Shown here: positions 1 to 6,411 of the stretch, piece by piece
Numbering within the stretch: position 1 is the first letter of the stretch
Layout: each line of letters opens with the position of its first letter
Assembly: GCA_011051475.1 (NCBI GenBank)
Contig: DRLE01000080.1
Coordinates: forward strand, 1-9,977
Direction: 5' to 3'
DNA from: Gammaproteobacteria bacterium
Lineage (GTDB): Bacteria; Pseudomonadota; Gammaproteobacteria; SZUA-229
Length of the DNA stretch: 9,977 nt
Made by a program: the position numbers and the translations under genes
Notes under the pieces: model-generated
Told to the model about the DNA's origin: nothing
The model's database searches: none
The model's input: only the letters and a program-made list of their open reading frames with translations

Positions 1-62
1 ACAAGGTGATAGCGGCGATGCTGTATCTTGTCATGGTTGTTTTTATGGCCTTATCGGATTGA
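1..62 (+). CDS. 3' end of a probable membrane-protein gene (partial)
   Basis: The frame beginning at base 3 reads KVIAAMLYLVMVVFMALSD and stops at TGA 60-62. It is almost entirely hydrophobic, as expected for a last transmembrane helix with a short polar tail. The gene would enter from the left edge and converge on the MerR-family gene, and an inverted repeat starts six bases after the stop. Nineteen residues are too few to assign a family, and a chance hydrophobic frame cannot be excluded. Confidence 0.35.
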   Translation, partial: KVIAAMLYLVMVVFMALSD

Positions 63-68
63 TTTTTT

Positions 69-142
69 GCCGCAAAGGACGCAAAGAGCGCAAAGGAAAG
101 GCAAAAAATGGTTTTCTTCGCGCTCTTTGCGTCCTTTGCGGC
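69..142. repeat. Inverted repeat IR1 (23-bp perfect arms) between convergent genes
   Basis: Arms 69-91 and 120-142 are perfect reverse complements, separated by 28 bases. The left arm and its continuation are built from three 9-nt units of the type CGCAAAGGA, CGCAAAGAG, CGCAAAGGA. It begins six bases after the + strand stop at 62 and ends 26 bases before the end of the MerR-family gene, so it separates two convergent 3' ends. A T-run precedes the left arm and an A-run follows the right arm, opposite to a classic intrinsic terminator. From memory, this CGCAAAGG sequence is a dispersed intergenic repeat in many bacterial genomes. Confidence 0.85.
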
Positions 143-168
143 CAGTAAAAATGCTTGCTCGATGCTCA

Positions 169-582
169 CTATTCGTCCTGGGTCTCGTCAATGCTTTCAA
201 TAATCGGACAGCCTTCCTCAGACCCCGTGCACAGATTGACCAGCAGGGTCAGCTCGTTGCGCAAGGTGGTGAGGGTTTTCAGGTTCTGTTCTACCTCCTC
301 AAGCTTTTTCTGCGTGAGTTCGCGCACGCTGTTTTTCACCTTTGCCGGGTTCTCGCGCATCTGCAGCAGCTGGGCGATCTCCTCCAGGCTGAAATTCATC
401 AGCTTGGCACGCTGGATAAAGCGCAGACGCGACAGGTCGGCATCGTTATAGAGGCGAATACCGGAAGCGTTTCGCTGCACCTTTTTCAGCAGGCCGATTT
501 TCTCGTAGTAGCGCAGGGTGTCTGCACTGAGGCCGGTCTGTTGCGTGACATCGCTTATCCTGTAGTGCTGTGTGCGGGTCAT
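169..582 (-). CDS. MerR-family metal- or thiol-responsive transcription regulator
   Basis: The 137-residue protein has the MerR-family layout. Residues 7-45 form the winged helix-turn-helix (YRISDVTQQTGLSADTLRYY, then EKIGLL and SGIRLY). Residues 50-75 form the second HTH, and residues 80-115 the dimerisation coiled coil. The C-terminal loop has Cys118 and Cys125 in CTGSEEGCPII, matching the metal-binding loop of the CueR/ZntR/CadR branch. By my manual alignment the position of ZntR Cys79 is not Cys, so a simple ZntR-type zinc site is uncertain; the ligand could be a thiophilic metal or a thiol/redox signal. The ATG at 582 lies six bases after the stop of the upstream membrane-protein gene, with no good ribosome binding site, suggesting coupled translation. 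As last gene of the thioredoxin-CcdA-like operon it would control its own synthesis from the palindromic promoter near 2270. Confidence 0.9.
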   Translation of the reverse strand: MTRTQHYRISDVTQQTGLSADTLRYYEKIGLLKKVQRNASGIRLYNDADLSRLRFIQRAKLMNFSLEEIAQLLQMRENPAKVKNSVRELTQKKLEEVEQNLKTLTTLRNELTLLVNLCTGSEEGCPIIESIDETQDE

Positions 583-588
583 AAGGTT

Positions 589-1893
589 TTAAAAGGTAAT
601 AATAAACAGATATTCATTGAGCATATACAGGCCGCTGAGGATCAGCACCACGCCACCAATAATTTCAAATGTATGATGGTGTTTACCAACAACCTGCAGT
701 GATTCCAGCCAGCCGACGCTCCAGGCGCCGAGCAGAATCGGGATACTGCGCCCCAGGGCGAATGCCAGTAACATGAGCGCGCCGAAGGATACCGAGCCGA
801 TGGCGGCGCTGGCGGTGAGCGCCACCACCAGCGCCGGCGCGCAGAACGGGCAGATAGCGATGGAAAAGGGAATCGCCAGCAGAAAGGCGCCCCAGTGGCC
901 GGACACTTTTCTGCCACGCATGGTGATCCATGGCAGTTTCAGTTTCAGCCAGCCCGGCCATATCAGGCCAAGTAGAATCAGCAGTGGCCCCAGCAGCAGT
1001 CCCCATTGCCGGCCCATAATCGTTTTTGCCCATTCGCCACCGGAGGCGGCGGCCATGCCCAGGACGACATGAGTAAGAATCATGCCGGCAATAAAAGCGC
1101 CGCCCAGGGTCAGCGCCTGGCGCTTTTCACGCGCGCGGGTGACATAGGCCAGCACTACCGGGATGGAGGCAAAGGAAACCGGGTTGAAGCTGAAGATAAA
1201 ACCGGCCAGGAAGGCAATGCCGATGGCGGGAAGACCGGCGCCCAGCAGGGCATTCCGCAAGCTTTCTTTTTCCAGACTGTATTCCGGCAATATCAGCCAC
1301 AGGGCGGCGGCAAGCAGCAGGAAGGCCGTCAGGTAAGGGCTGCTGCCAGCCGCCTTGCTGAAAAAATCTTTAGTGCCTTCGCTCATGCCGTTAATGCTTG
1401 CCAGCAGAATCGGCAGGGTAAAAAAGCCGGCAAATAAAATACCTGCCACAGCAGCCAGCGTCAGTGAATGGACAGAAACAACAAGAACCAGCAGGATAAC
1501 CAGCAGGGGCAGCGTACAGGCCGGGGCCGTCAGGCCCAGGCGAATCGGGTCGGGAAGACGGGCCGAGCCCGGCAGCAGGCGATAAAACGCAAGATGCGGA
1601 ACCGGCAGGTATACCTTGCGAGAGATCAGATAAACCAGCGCCATGACGGAGAGAATCATGGCGGCCGTCAGTGGCTGTATTTCGGGTGGTGGTATCAGTA
1701 TCGTCGCCAGCATGAACAGCCCGACCGTCAGCAGGCTTCGCGTTATCCAGATAAGAAAGATATCCAGCGAACAGGCGTTCAGGCTTTTCTGATGCGTGCG
1801 TGCCGCAAACAGGGTGTGCGTGGCAATGGTGCAGGGCTCGAAAAATGCCAGCAGGCCGAGGCTGGCCGCGGTTATCAGCAGCAGCTCATTCAT
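589..1893 (-). CDS. Duplicated CcdA/DsbD-like membrane thiol-disulfide transporter
   Basis: This 434-residue, strongly hydrophobic protein has about a dozen predicted membrane segments and appears to be two CcdA-like halves. In the first half, FEPCT (Cys21) and APACTLP (Cys126) match the paired Pro-Cys motifs by which CcdA and the DsbD core pass electrons across the membrane. In the second half the equivalent first motif is FNPVS (Asn237), without Cys, while the later helix carries CPFCAP (Cys348, Cys351). I take the ATG at 1893: it overlaps the thioredoxin stop in ATGAATGA and has a GGAG ribosome binding site six to seven bases upstream; the longer frame to 2016 runs inside the thioredoxin gene. 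The likely role is moving reducing equivalents from the co-encoded thioredoxin to an outward acceptor. The family call is firm, but no acceptor is encoded in the operon. A metal-transport role is the main alternative. Confidence 0.75.
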   Translation of the reverse strand: MNELLLITAASLGLLAFFEPCTIATHTLFAARTHQKSLNACSLDIFLIWITRSLLTVGLFMLATILIPPPEIQPLTAAMILSVMALVYLISRKVYLPVPHLAFYRLLPGSARLPDPIRLGLTAPACTLPLLVILLVLVVSVHSLTLAAVAGILFAGFFTLPILLASINGMSEGTKDFFSKAAGSSPYLTAFLLLAAALWLILPEYSLEKESLRNALLGAGLPAIGIAFLAGFIFSFNPVSFASIPVVLAYVTRAREKRQALTLGGAFIAGMILTHVVLGMAAASGGEWAKTIMGRQWGLLLGPLLILLGLIWPGWLKLKLPWITMRGRKVSGHWGAFLLAIPFSIAICPFCAPALVVALTASAAIGSVSFGALMLLAFALGRSIPILLGAWSVGWLESLQVVGKHHHTFEIIGGVVLILSGLYMLNEYLFIITF

Positions 1894-2167
1894 GCGGTTC
1901 TCCGCTACGCGCCAGCAGGGTAGCCTGCAGCTGTTTGACCGATGGCAGGGCGGTAAATACCAGCTCACCGTCAATAGCGATGGCAGGGGTTGATAGCACA
2001 CCCAGCTCGATGGCATAGTCCATTTCTTTCAGGATATCGACCTCGCGCCAGTCAAATCTGTCAGCCCCCATGTCTTCAACAACAGCCTTGAGCACATCTT
2101 TTGCCCTGCCGCATTTGCCGCAGCCGGGCGCGGTAAAAACCTCGATTCTGGTTGGTTTGGTAGCCAT
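1886..2167 (-). CDS. Small thioredoxin/glutaredoxin-like protein (CGKC)
   Basis: The 93-residue cytoplasmic protein has a thioredoxin/glutaredoxin fold: a first strand (RIEVFTAPG), the redox motif CGKC at 16-19 followed by a helix, and the cis-proline motif STPAI at 59-63 before a strand-turn-strand. Its size fits the small archaeal/bacterial TM0996/MTH895-like group rather than classical TrxA of about 108 residues. The start chosen is the ATG at 2167, with CAGG about eight bases upstream; a longer reading from TTG at 2230 would run through an operator palindrome. It is first in the operon, overlaps the CcdA-like gene by eight bases and probably supplies or accepts its electrons. A MerR-type promoter lies about 90-120 bases upstream. 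Confidence 0.88.
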   Translation of the reverse strand: MATKPTRIEVFTAPGCGKCGRAKDVLKAVVEDMGADRFDWREVDILKEMDYAIELGVLSTPAIAIDGELVFTALPSVKQLQATLLARSGEPHE

Positions 2168-2208
2168 AACTATTGCCTGTAAAGTCAGTTTGTATTCCCT
2201 GTGACAGT

Positions 2209-2224
2209 CTGGAGTTAACTCCAG
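2209..2224 (-). promoter_or_regulatory. MerR-type operator 1, in the leader of the thioredoxin operon
   Basis: CTGGAGTTAACTCCAG is a perfect 16-bp palindrome, nearly identical to operator 2 (one base differs) and close to the E. coli ZntR site as I remember it. On the minus strand it is preceded by TTGAAC (2225-2230), but no good -10 lies 19-20 bases further on (GTCACA or TCACAG). It therefore looks like an accessory binding site or a decayed promoter. It lies within the predicted transcript from operator 2, 42 bases upstream of the thioredoxin start. Confidence 0.75.
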
Positions 2225-2257
2225 GTTCAAAAAAATTCCGGAAACTTTGTTAAACAG

Positions 2258-2288
2258 AGCATACAGTCTGGAGTTGACTCCAGGTCAA
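2258..2288 (-). promoter_or_regulatory. MerR-type promoter with operator 2
   Basis: On the minus strand, -35 TTGACC (2283-2288) and -10 TATGCT (2258-2263) are separated by 19 bases, the over-long spacer typical of MerR-activated promoters. The spacer contains the dyad CTGGAGTCAACTCCAG (2268-2283, one central mismatch), as MerR-family sites do. Transcription would begin near 2250 and run through operator 1 into the thioredoxin, CcdA-like and regulator genes. The natural regulator is the MerR-family protein at the end of this operon; that link is inferred from position and motif type. Confidence 0.85.
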
Positions 2289-2320
2289 GGGGAAAGTTTG
2301 CTGTTCGTGCAAAATAGAGC

Positions 2321-3628
2321 TTAAACCAGGTCTTTCAGGGTTTTGCCGGCAAGGGATGCCGATAATGCCGAATCGAGCTGTGCCAGGGTTTCGTCAAGCT
2401 GCTGGCTGGCGTGTACCTGCTCCGGTTTCAGCAATGGCCCTTCCTCGGCGCTGCGCGCAGCCTGCAGGATCATCTCCAGCGTAATATTCTCCAGCGAGGT
2501 GGCCGGCAGGTAGTCCTGGTCGTTTTTCCCGGTGGTAATCAACAGGCCGGCATGCTGCAGGGCATCGAGAACCAGTTTCAGGGCGCTTTCGGACATACCG
2601 GTTTCTCTGGCCAGGGTTTTCAGGCGCCAGGGTTTTTTATTGTGATGAAAGCTGTCGGCGATCAGTTCCATGACCGCCAGTGCCAGCTTTTCCCGTAAGC
2701 GACAACTCAGACGGATGACCTGCGAGCTGTCGGCGATACGGTCCGGATTCTGGTGGTAATAGGACACCGAGGCGCCAATGAGAACGATCAGCCAGCTCAC
2801 ATAAATCCACAGCATAAAAATAATAAGAATGGCAAAGCCGGAGTAAATGGCGGTGTACTTGGTGGAGTTGACAATAAAGGCGGTAAAGATGGCGCCGCTG
2901 ATTTTCCACAGAATGGTGGCCACCACGGCGCCATAAACCGCAGAGCGAATCTTTACCCTGGTATTGGGTACCAGAACAAAAATAAAGGTAAACAGGGCTG
3001 CGGTCAGCAAATAGGGAACGGTTTCGCCGGCCAGCAGTAACAGGGTGCCAAAGGGCTCGATGCCTGAAATTTTATTAACAATGCTGGAAGAGTTGAACGA
3101 GGCGGTCAGGCCGGCCGAGGCGAACAGCAGCACGGGACCGAGCAGGATAACGCTTAAATAATTACTGAAACGCTGTACCAGGTTGCGGTTGGTGCTGATG
3201 CGCCAGGTATTGTTGAAGGCCGACTCGATTTTCTTGACCAGCGATAGCACAGTGAAGATCAGCACGGCAAGACCGACAGCGCCGAGTACACCGACCTTGA
3301 TATTGTCGACAAACGCGATAATCTGCTGACTGATCACCAGACCCTTGTCGCCCAGCGGTTCGAGCACGGTATTCAGTGCCGGTTGTAACTGGTTGTGTAC
3401 GCCAAAGCCCTTTAAAACCGAGAAGCTTACCGCCAGCAGCGGCACGATGGACAGCAGGGTGGTATAGACCAGTCCCATGGCGCGCAGTGAAGGCAGGCCA
3501 TTGCTCAGGTCGCGCGCGGTACCGTAAAAAATACGCAGGGCGCGTATAACAAAGGCTTTGGCCTTGCTGTTGCCGGTATCGGTGTGCCAGAGCAGCTGGT
3601 CGATTTTTTCCTGCAGGAACGGGTGCAT
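2321..3628 (-). CDS. YihY/UPF0761 (BrkB-like) inner-membrane protein with C-terminal winged-helix-like region
   Basis: The 435-residue product matches the YihY/UPF0761 family, historically annotated as virulence factor BrkB or ribonuclease BN. Typical family stretches include SLRAMGLVYTTLLSIVPLLA and IESAFNNTW. About six membrane segments occupy residues 45-285. The remainder is soluble: around 315-375 the text KPWRLKTLARETGMSESALK, then a helix and strand, looks like a winged helix, an extension absent from the roughly 290-residue E. coli protein. The biochemical function of the family is not established. The ATG at 3628 overlaps the stop of the upstream thioredoxin gene by one base (TAATG), which favours this start. 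An in-frame ATG at 3661 would add 11 residues and has AGGA abutting it, so the start is not certain. Confidence 0.9.
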   Translation of the reverse strand: MHPFLQEKIDQLLWHTDTGNSKAKAFVIRALRIFYGTARDLSNGLPSLRAMGLVYTTLLSIVPLLAVSFSVLKGFGVHNQLQPALNTVLEPLGDKGLVISQQIIAFVDNIKVGVLGAVGLAVLIFTVLSLVKKIESAFNNTWRISTNRNLVQRFSNYLSVILLGPVLLFASAGLTASFNSSSIVNKISGIEPFGTLLLLAGETVPYLLTAALFTFIFVLVPNTRVKIRSAVYGAVVATILWKISGAIFTAFIVNSTKYTAIYSGFAILIIFMLWIYVSWLIVLIGASVSYYHQNPDRIADSSQVIRLSCRLREKLALAVMELIADSFHHNKKPWRLKTLARETGMSESALKLVLDALQHAGLLITTGKNDQDYLPATSLENITLEMILQAARSAEEGPLLKPEQVHASQQLDETLAQLDSALSASLAGKTLKDLV

Positions 3629-4662
3629 TACTGGCTGATTTTTCGCTGCTTCAGGCGCCATTCCTGGTAGTTGTCGACGCTTTTGTACCCTTCCTGGTTG
3701 ACGTATTCCAGTACGCCGAACAGGCGGTAGAACTGGGTGACCGAGTCGATGCGGATGATCTCGTTACCCTCAGGGTCGAAAAAGACAATACTGGGTGTAT
3801 AGAAAATATTCAGCGAACGCGCCCACTCCCTGGCCGTGGTTTTCCGGCCTTTCGGGGTCACCACCGGTGTGTCGGCCCACATATTGAGCTGCACGGCGTT
3901 CATCTTTTCTATTTCGGCAATACTTTCCTCGCGGGCCAGCGGGCCGCTGTGCAGCAGGTCGCATGCATGGCAGTTGCCCTGCTCGAAAAAGACCGCGGTG
4001 GGCTTGCCGTTATTGCGCAGTTTTTCCAGATTATAGGGAGGCTTCCGGAAAAACTCACGGTCGTTGAGTCCGCCCAGCAGAAAATACTCGCCGGGGTTGG
4101 CGCGGGCGAAATAATCGGCGAACTGTTCCTTCTTATAGAACTGCTCGACGGCATACTGCAGCGCGGCACGGAATTTGTAGGGCGGGTAGTAGCCGCGCAG
4201 GCGAAAAACCGGCGTACCGTCGCGGTCGTAAAATACCAGCGAGGGCGTGAAATTGGTTTTATAGCGCAATGAAAGCTCGCGCTCGCTGAATTCCTTGCCG
4301 TCGGTATCGATGACGTCATCGATGCCCCAGATATCGAAGGCAATAACATCATAATGGCGGCGCAGATAGTTGACGATGTCCTCGTCGGCCAGGCTGGTCT
4401 TGATAAACTGTTCGCAGTAGGCGCAGCGTTTCTGGCCGAAATAGGTGATAATGCCGATCTTGCCCGCCTTCTTCGCCTCTTCAAGATCATCGCGCAGATT
4501 GCCCGAAGAAAGCTTGAACCAGTCGGGGTAGACCAGCTCCTCCTCCAGCATGGTGTCGTCGAAAACCAGATCTTCGTCGTCATGTCCCTGCGGCGCTGCC
4601 GCATGAATGGTGAAGGAAAACAGCAAAAGCAGTATGGAAACAAAGGCGGGATTTCTGTACAT
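3628..4662 (-). CDS. Exported protein with two thioredoxin domains (SoxW-like)
   Basis: The 344-residue protein starts with a signal peptide: positive start MYR, hydrophobic 6-19, likely cleavage after the Ala-rich 21-23. Two thioredoxin-like domains follow. The first has CAYC at 80-83 and a cis-proline TPS at 139-141. The second has CHAC at 231-234 and TPS at 289-291. Each Cys pair lies at the N-terminus of a helix after a hydrophobic strand (IGIITYFG, PTAVFFEQG), as in thioredoxin folds of the SoxW/YyaL/DsbD-gamma type. It should be periplasmic, either as a thiol reductase or partner of periplasmic disulfide exchange. GGGTGA precedes the ATG at 4662 by about seven bases. It is joined by TAATG to the YihY-family gene, so the two are co-translated. 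The substrate is unknown. Confidence 0.85.
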   Translation of the reverse strand: MYRNPAFVSILLLLFSFTIHAAAPQGHDDEDLVFDDTMLEEELVYPDWFKLSSGNLRDDLEEAKKAGKIGIITYFGQKRCAYCEQFIKTSLADEDIVNYLRRHYDVIAFDIWGIDDVIDTDGKEFSERELSLRYKTNFTPSLVFYDRDGTPVFRLRGYYPPYKFRAALQYAVEQFYKKEQFADYFARANPGEYFLLGGLNDREFFRKPPYNLEKLRNNGKPTAVFFEQGNCHACDLLHSGPLAREESIAEIEKMNAVQLNMWADTPVVTPKGRKTTAREWARSLNIFYTPSIVFFDPEGNEIIRIDSVTQFYRLFGVLEYVNQEGYKSVDNYQEWRLKQRKISQ

Positions 4663-4691
4663 TAGCGGTCACCCAAAACGAATTTAAATCG

Positions 4692-4697
4692 ATTATA
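4692..4697 (-). promoter_or_regulatory. Candidate -10 for the double-thioredoxin gene
   Basis: On the minus strand these bases read TATAAT, a perfect -10. Transcription would start near 4684 and give a leader of about 20 bases containing the GGGTGA ribosome binding site. I see no convincing -35 at 16-18 bases upstream. The hexamer overlaps the first base of the ATG of the divergent thioredoxin-HEAT gene, so the two genes cannot have separate regulatory regions. A chance AT-rich match is possible. Confidence 0.35.
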
Positions 4698-5353
4698 TGA
4701 CAAATGCAGCCAAAAATACCGCCCCCGCAGATGTTTTCATGCTGATGGGCACGCAATGCGCCTTTTGCGGCCCCATGATGCAGGCGCTGACCGAGCTGAT
4801 GAAGGCCGGGCAGATCAATCGCCTGGAAATCGTCAATATCGAGCATAATCTCGATCTGGCGGCCGAGCTGGGCGTACGCAGCGTGCCCTGGCTGCGCATC
4901 GGCCCCTTCGAACTGGCCGGTTCGCGCAGCAAACAGGAGCTTTCAGAATGGCTCGATCGCGCCGCCAGTGACGAGGGCATCCGCGCCTATATGGAAGAAG
5001 TGCTCTCCGAGGGCAATATCGAGGCGGTGCGCAAGCTGCTGAAAAAGCAGCCCGAGGCGCTGAAAAACGTGCTTGAGCTGATGGCCGATGGCGATGCAAA
5101 GATCAATGTGCGCCTGGGCGTGGGCGTGATTATCGAGGAAATGGCGCAATCCGAGGCATTCAAAAAGGTCATTCCGCAACTGCTGGAGTACCTGCACCAT
5201 GAAGATCCGCGGGTGCGCAGCGATGCCTGTCACAACCTGTCACTGACCGGCGATCCGGCCTATATTCCGGCTATCGAAAAGCTGCTGGACGATGAAAGCG
5301 CCGAGGTGCGCGAGATTGCGCAGGACAGCATCGATAGTCTGAAGCAGGCCTGA
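4697..5353 (+). CDS. Thioredoxin-like protein fused to HEAT repeats
   Basis: The 218-residue protein has no signal peptide. Residues 10-90 form a thioredoxin-like domain: strand DVFMLMG, redox motif CAFC at 21-24, the strand IVNIEHN, and the cis-proline motif SVPWLRI around 64. Residues 95-218 are helical with HEAT-repeat text, clearest in DPRVRSDACHNLSLTGDP and ESAEVREIAQDSIDSL. Proteins of this kind may dock a redox centre onto a protein partner, but the partner is unknown. The ATG at 4697 lacks a visible ribosome binding site; later ATGs at 4739 and 4745 would cut away the first strand, so 4697 is preferred. It diverges from the double-thioredoxin gene over only 34 bases and is followed 31 bases later by a glycosyltransferase gene on the same strand. 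Confidence 0.82.
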   Translation: MTNAAKNTAPADVFMLMGTQCAFCGPMMQALTELMKAGQINRLEIVNIEHNLDLAAELGVRSVPWLRIGPFELAGSRSKQELSEWLDRAASDEGIRAYMEEVLSEGNIEAVRKLLKKQPEALKNVLELMADGDAKINVRLGVGVIIEEMAQSEAFKKVIPQLLEYLHHEDPRVRSDACHNLSLTGDPAYIPAIEKLLDDESAEVREIAQDSIDSLKQA

Positions 5354-5381
5354 AACAGGTTTGAAACAGGCCTGAAACCGC
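5349..5381. repeat. Three tandem 11-bp units at a gene junction
   Basis: CCTGAAACAGG, TTTGAAACAGG and CCTGAAACCGC follow each other directly. The first unit contains the TGA stop (5351-5353) of the thioredoxin-HEAT gene, and the array ends three bases before the glycosyltransferase ATG. In frame each unit offers a TGA, so it gives repeated stop signals in different frames. It probably arose by slippage. Confidence 0.7.
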
Positions 5382-5384
5382 TCT

Positions 5385-6407
5385 ATGTCAGCACCCCGGC
5401 CATCACCACAGGTCAGCATCCTGCTGCCTTTCTATAATGCACGCGATACCCTGGCCGAATGCCTGCAAAGCATTCTTGCGCAGAGCCTGCAGGATTTTGA
5501 AATTATCGCGGTCAATGATTTTTCCACGGATGACTCGGTGGCCGTACTGCAGACCTGCAACGACAGCCGCATACGCCTGGTCGACAGCAGCCACAGGGGC
5601 ATCGTAGCGGCGCTCAATACCGGTCTGCGGCATTGTCGCAGCGATTATGTCGCGCGCATGGATGCCGATGACATTATGCATAAAGACCGCCTGCGCAGGC
5701 AGCTTGAACATTTGCGGAACAATCCCGGTCTCACCCTGTCGGCGACACAGGCGCAAAAGTTTCCCGAAGAACATATCCGGGCCGGCTATATCGAATATAT
5801 GCGCTGGCAGAATGCCTGTTTGACTCCGCAGGATATACGCCGGCAGATCTATATCGAGTCGCCCTTTGCCCATCCTTCGGTCATGTTCCGGCGCCGGCGC
5901 GTGCTGGAACGGGGTGGTTATAAAGACGGCGACTTTCCCGAGGATTATGAGCTCTGGCTGCGCCTGTTCGCTGCCGGCGAGCGCATGGAAAAACTGCCCG
6001 AGGTACTGCTGTACTGGCGCGAGTCGGACAAGCGCCTGTCCCGGGTATCACCGCGCTACTCGCTTGTCGCCTTCGAACAGCTGCGCGCGCAGTACCTGGC
6101 CATAGACCCGCGCCTCAAGGGGCGTGACATCGTGTTCTGGGGCGCCGGGCGCAAGACCCGTAAACGCGCAGCGTACCTGATCAGGCAGGGCGTGGAACCG
6201 CATGCCTGGATCGATATCGATCCGAAGAAAATCGGCAATGTGTACGAGAATGCAGAAACATATGGCCCCGAATGGCTGCTTGAGCAGAAAAGCGCAAAAC
6301 CCTTCGTGCTAAATTATGTGCGCAACCATGGCGCGCGTGAGTACTGCCGTGCGTTTCTGGATAAAGCGGGGTATGTTATGGGCGAGGATTATCTGGATGT
6401 GGCGTGA
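5385..6407 (+). CDS. Family 2 glycosyltransferase with C-terminal nucleotide-binding-like domain
   Basis: The 340-residue protein has a GT-A fold glycosyltransferase domain. It opens with VSILLPFYNARDTL (10-23), followed by the acidic IIAVNDFSTDDS (40-51), the metal- and nucleotide-sugar-binding DADD at 93-96, and the catalytic-base region EDYELWLRL at 186-194. Residues 246-340 form a second domain beginning DIVFWGAGRKTRK with a glycine-rich turn at 253-255 and WIDIDPKKIG near 276, resembling a Rossmann-type nucleotide-binding fold seen at the C-terminus of some such transferases. It is soluble and would transfer a sugar from an activated donor to an unknown acceptor, likely a surface glycan. 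No other glycan genes are visible here. The 31-base gap after the thioredoxin-HEAT gene suggests co-transcription; no clear ribosome binding site is seen. Confidence 0.92.
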   Translation: MSAPRPSPQVSILLPFYNARDTLAECLQSILAQSLQDFEIIAVNDFSTDDSVAVLQTCNDSRIRLVDSSHRGIVAALNTGLRHCRSDYVARMDADDIMHKDRLRRQLEHLRNNPGLTLSATQAQKFPEEHIRAGYIEYMRWQNACLTPQDIRRQIYIESPFAHPSVMFRRRRVLERGGYKDGDFPEDYELWLRLFAAGERMEKLPEVLLYWRESDKRLSRVSPRYSLVAFEQLRAQYLAIDPRLKGRDIVFWGAGRKTRKRAAYLIRQGVEPHAWIDIDPKKIGNVYENAETYGPEWLLEQKSAKPFVLNYVRNHGAREYCRAFLDKAGYVMGEDYLDVA

Positions 6408-6411
6408 GTTT

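Noticed and set aside
28..702. Open frame of 224 codons on the + strand
   Set aside because: It runs through IR1 and antisense to the MerR-family and CcdA-like genes, whose protein families are clear.
1006..1923. Several open frames on the + strand opposite the CcdA-like gene
   Set aside because: They are Gln-, Gly- and Arg-rich antisense shadows with no recognisable domain.
2168..2230. TTG start extending the small thioredoxin by 21 residues
   Set aside because: The extension translates operator 1 and has no similarity to a thioredoxin N-terminus.
3909..4643. Open frame of 244 codons on the minus strand
   Set aside because: It is an alternative frame of the double-thioredoxin gene, with a low-complexity composition rich in Arg, Ser, Ala and Pro.
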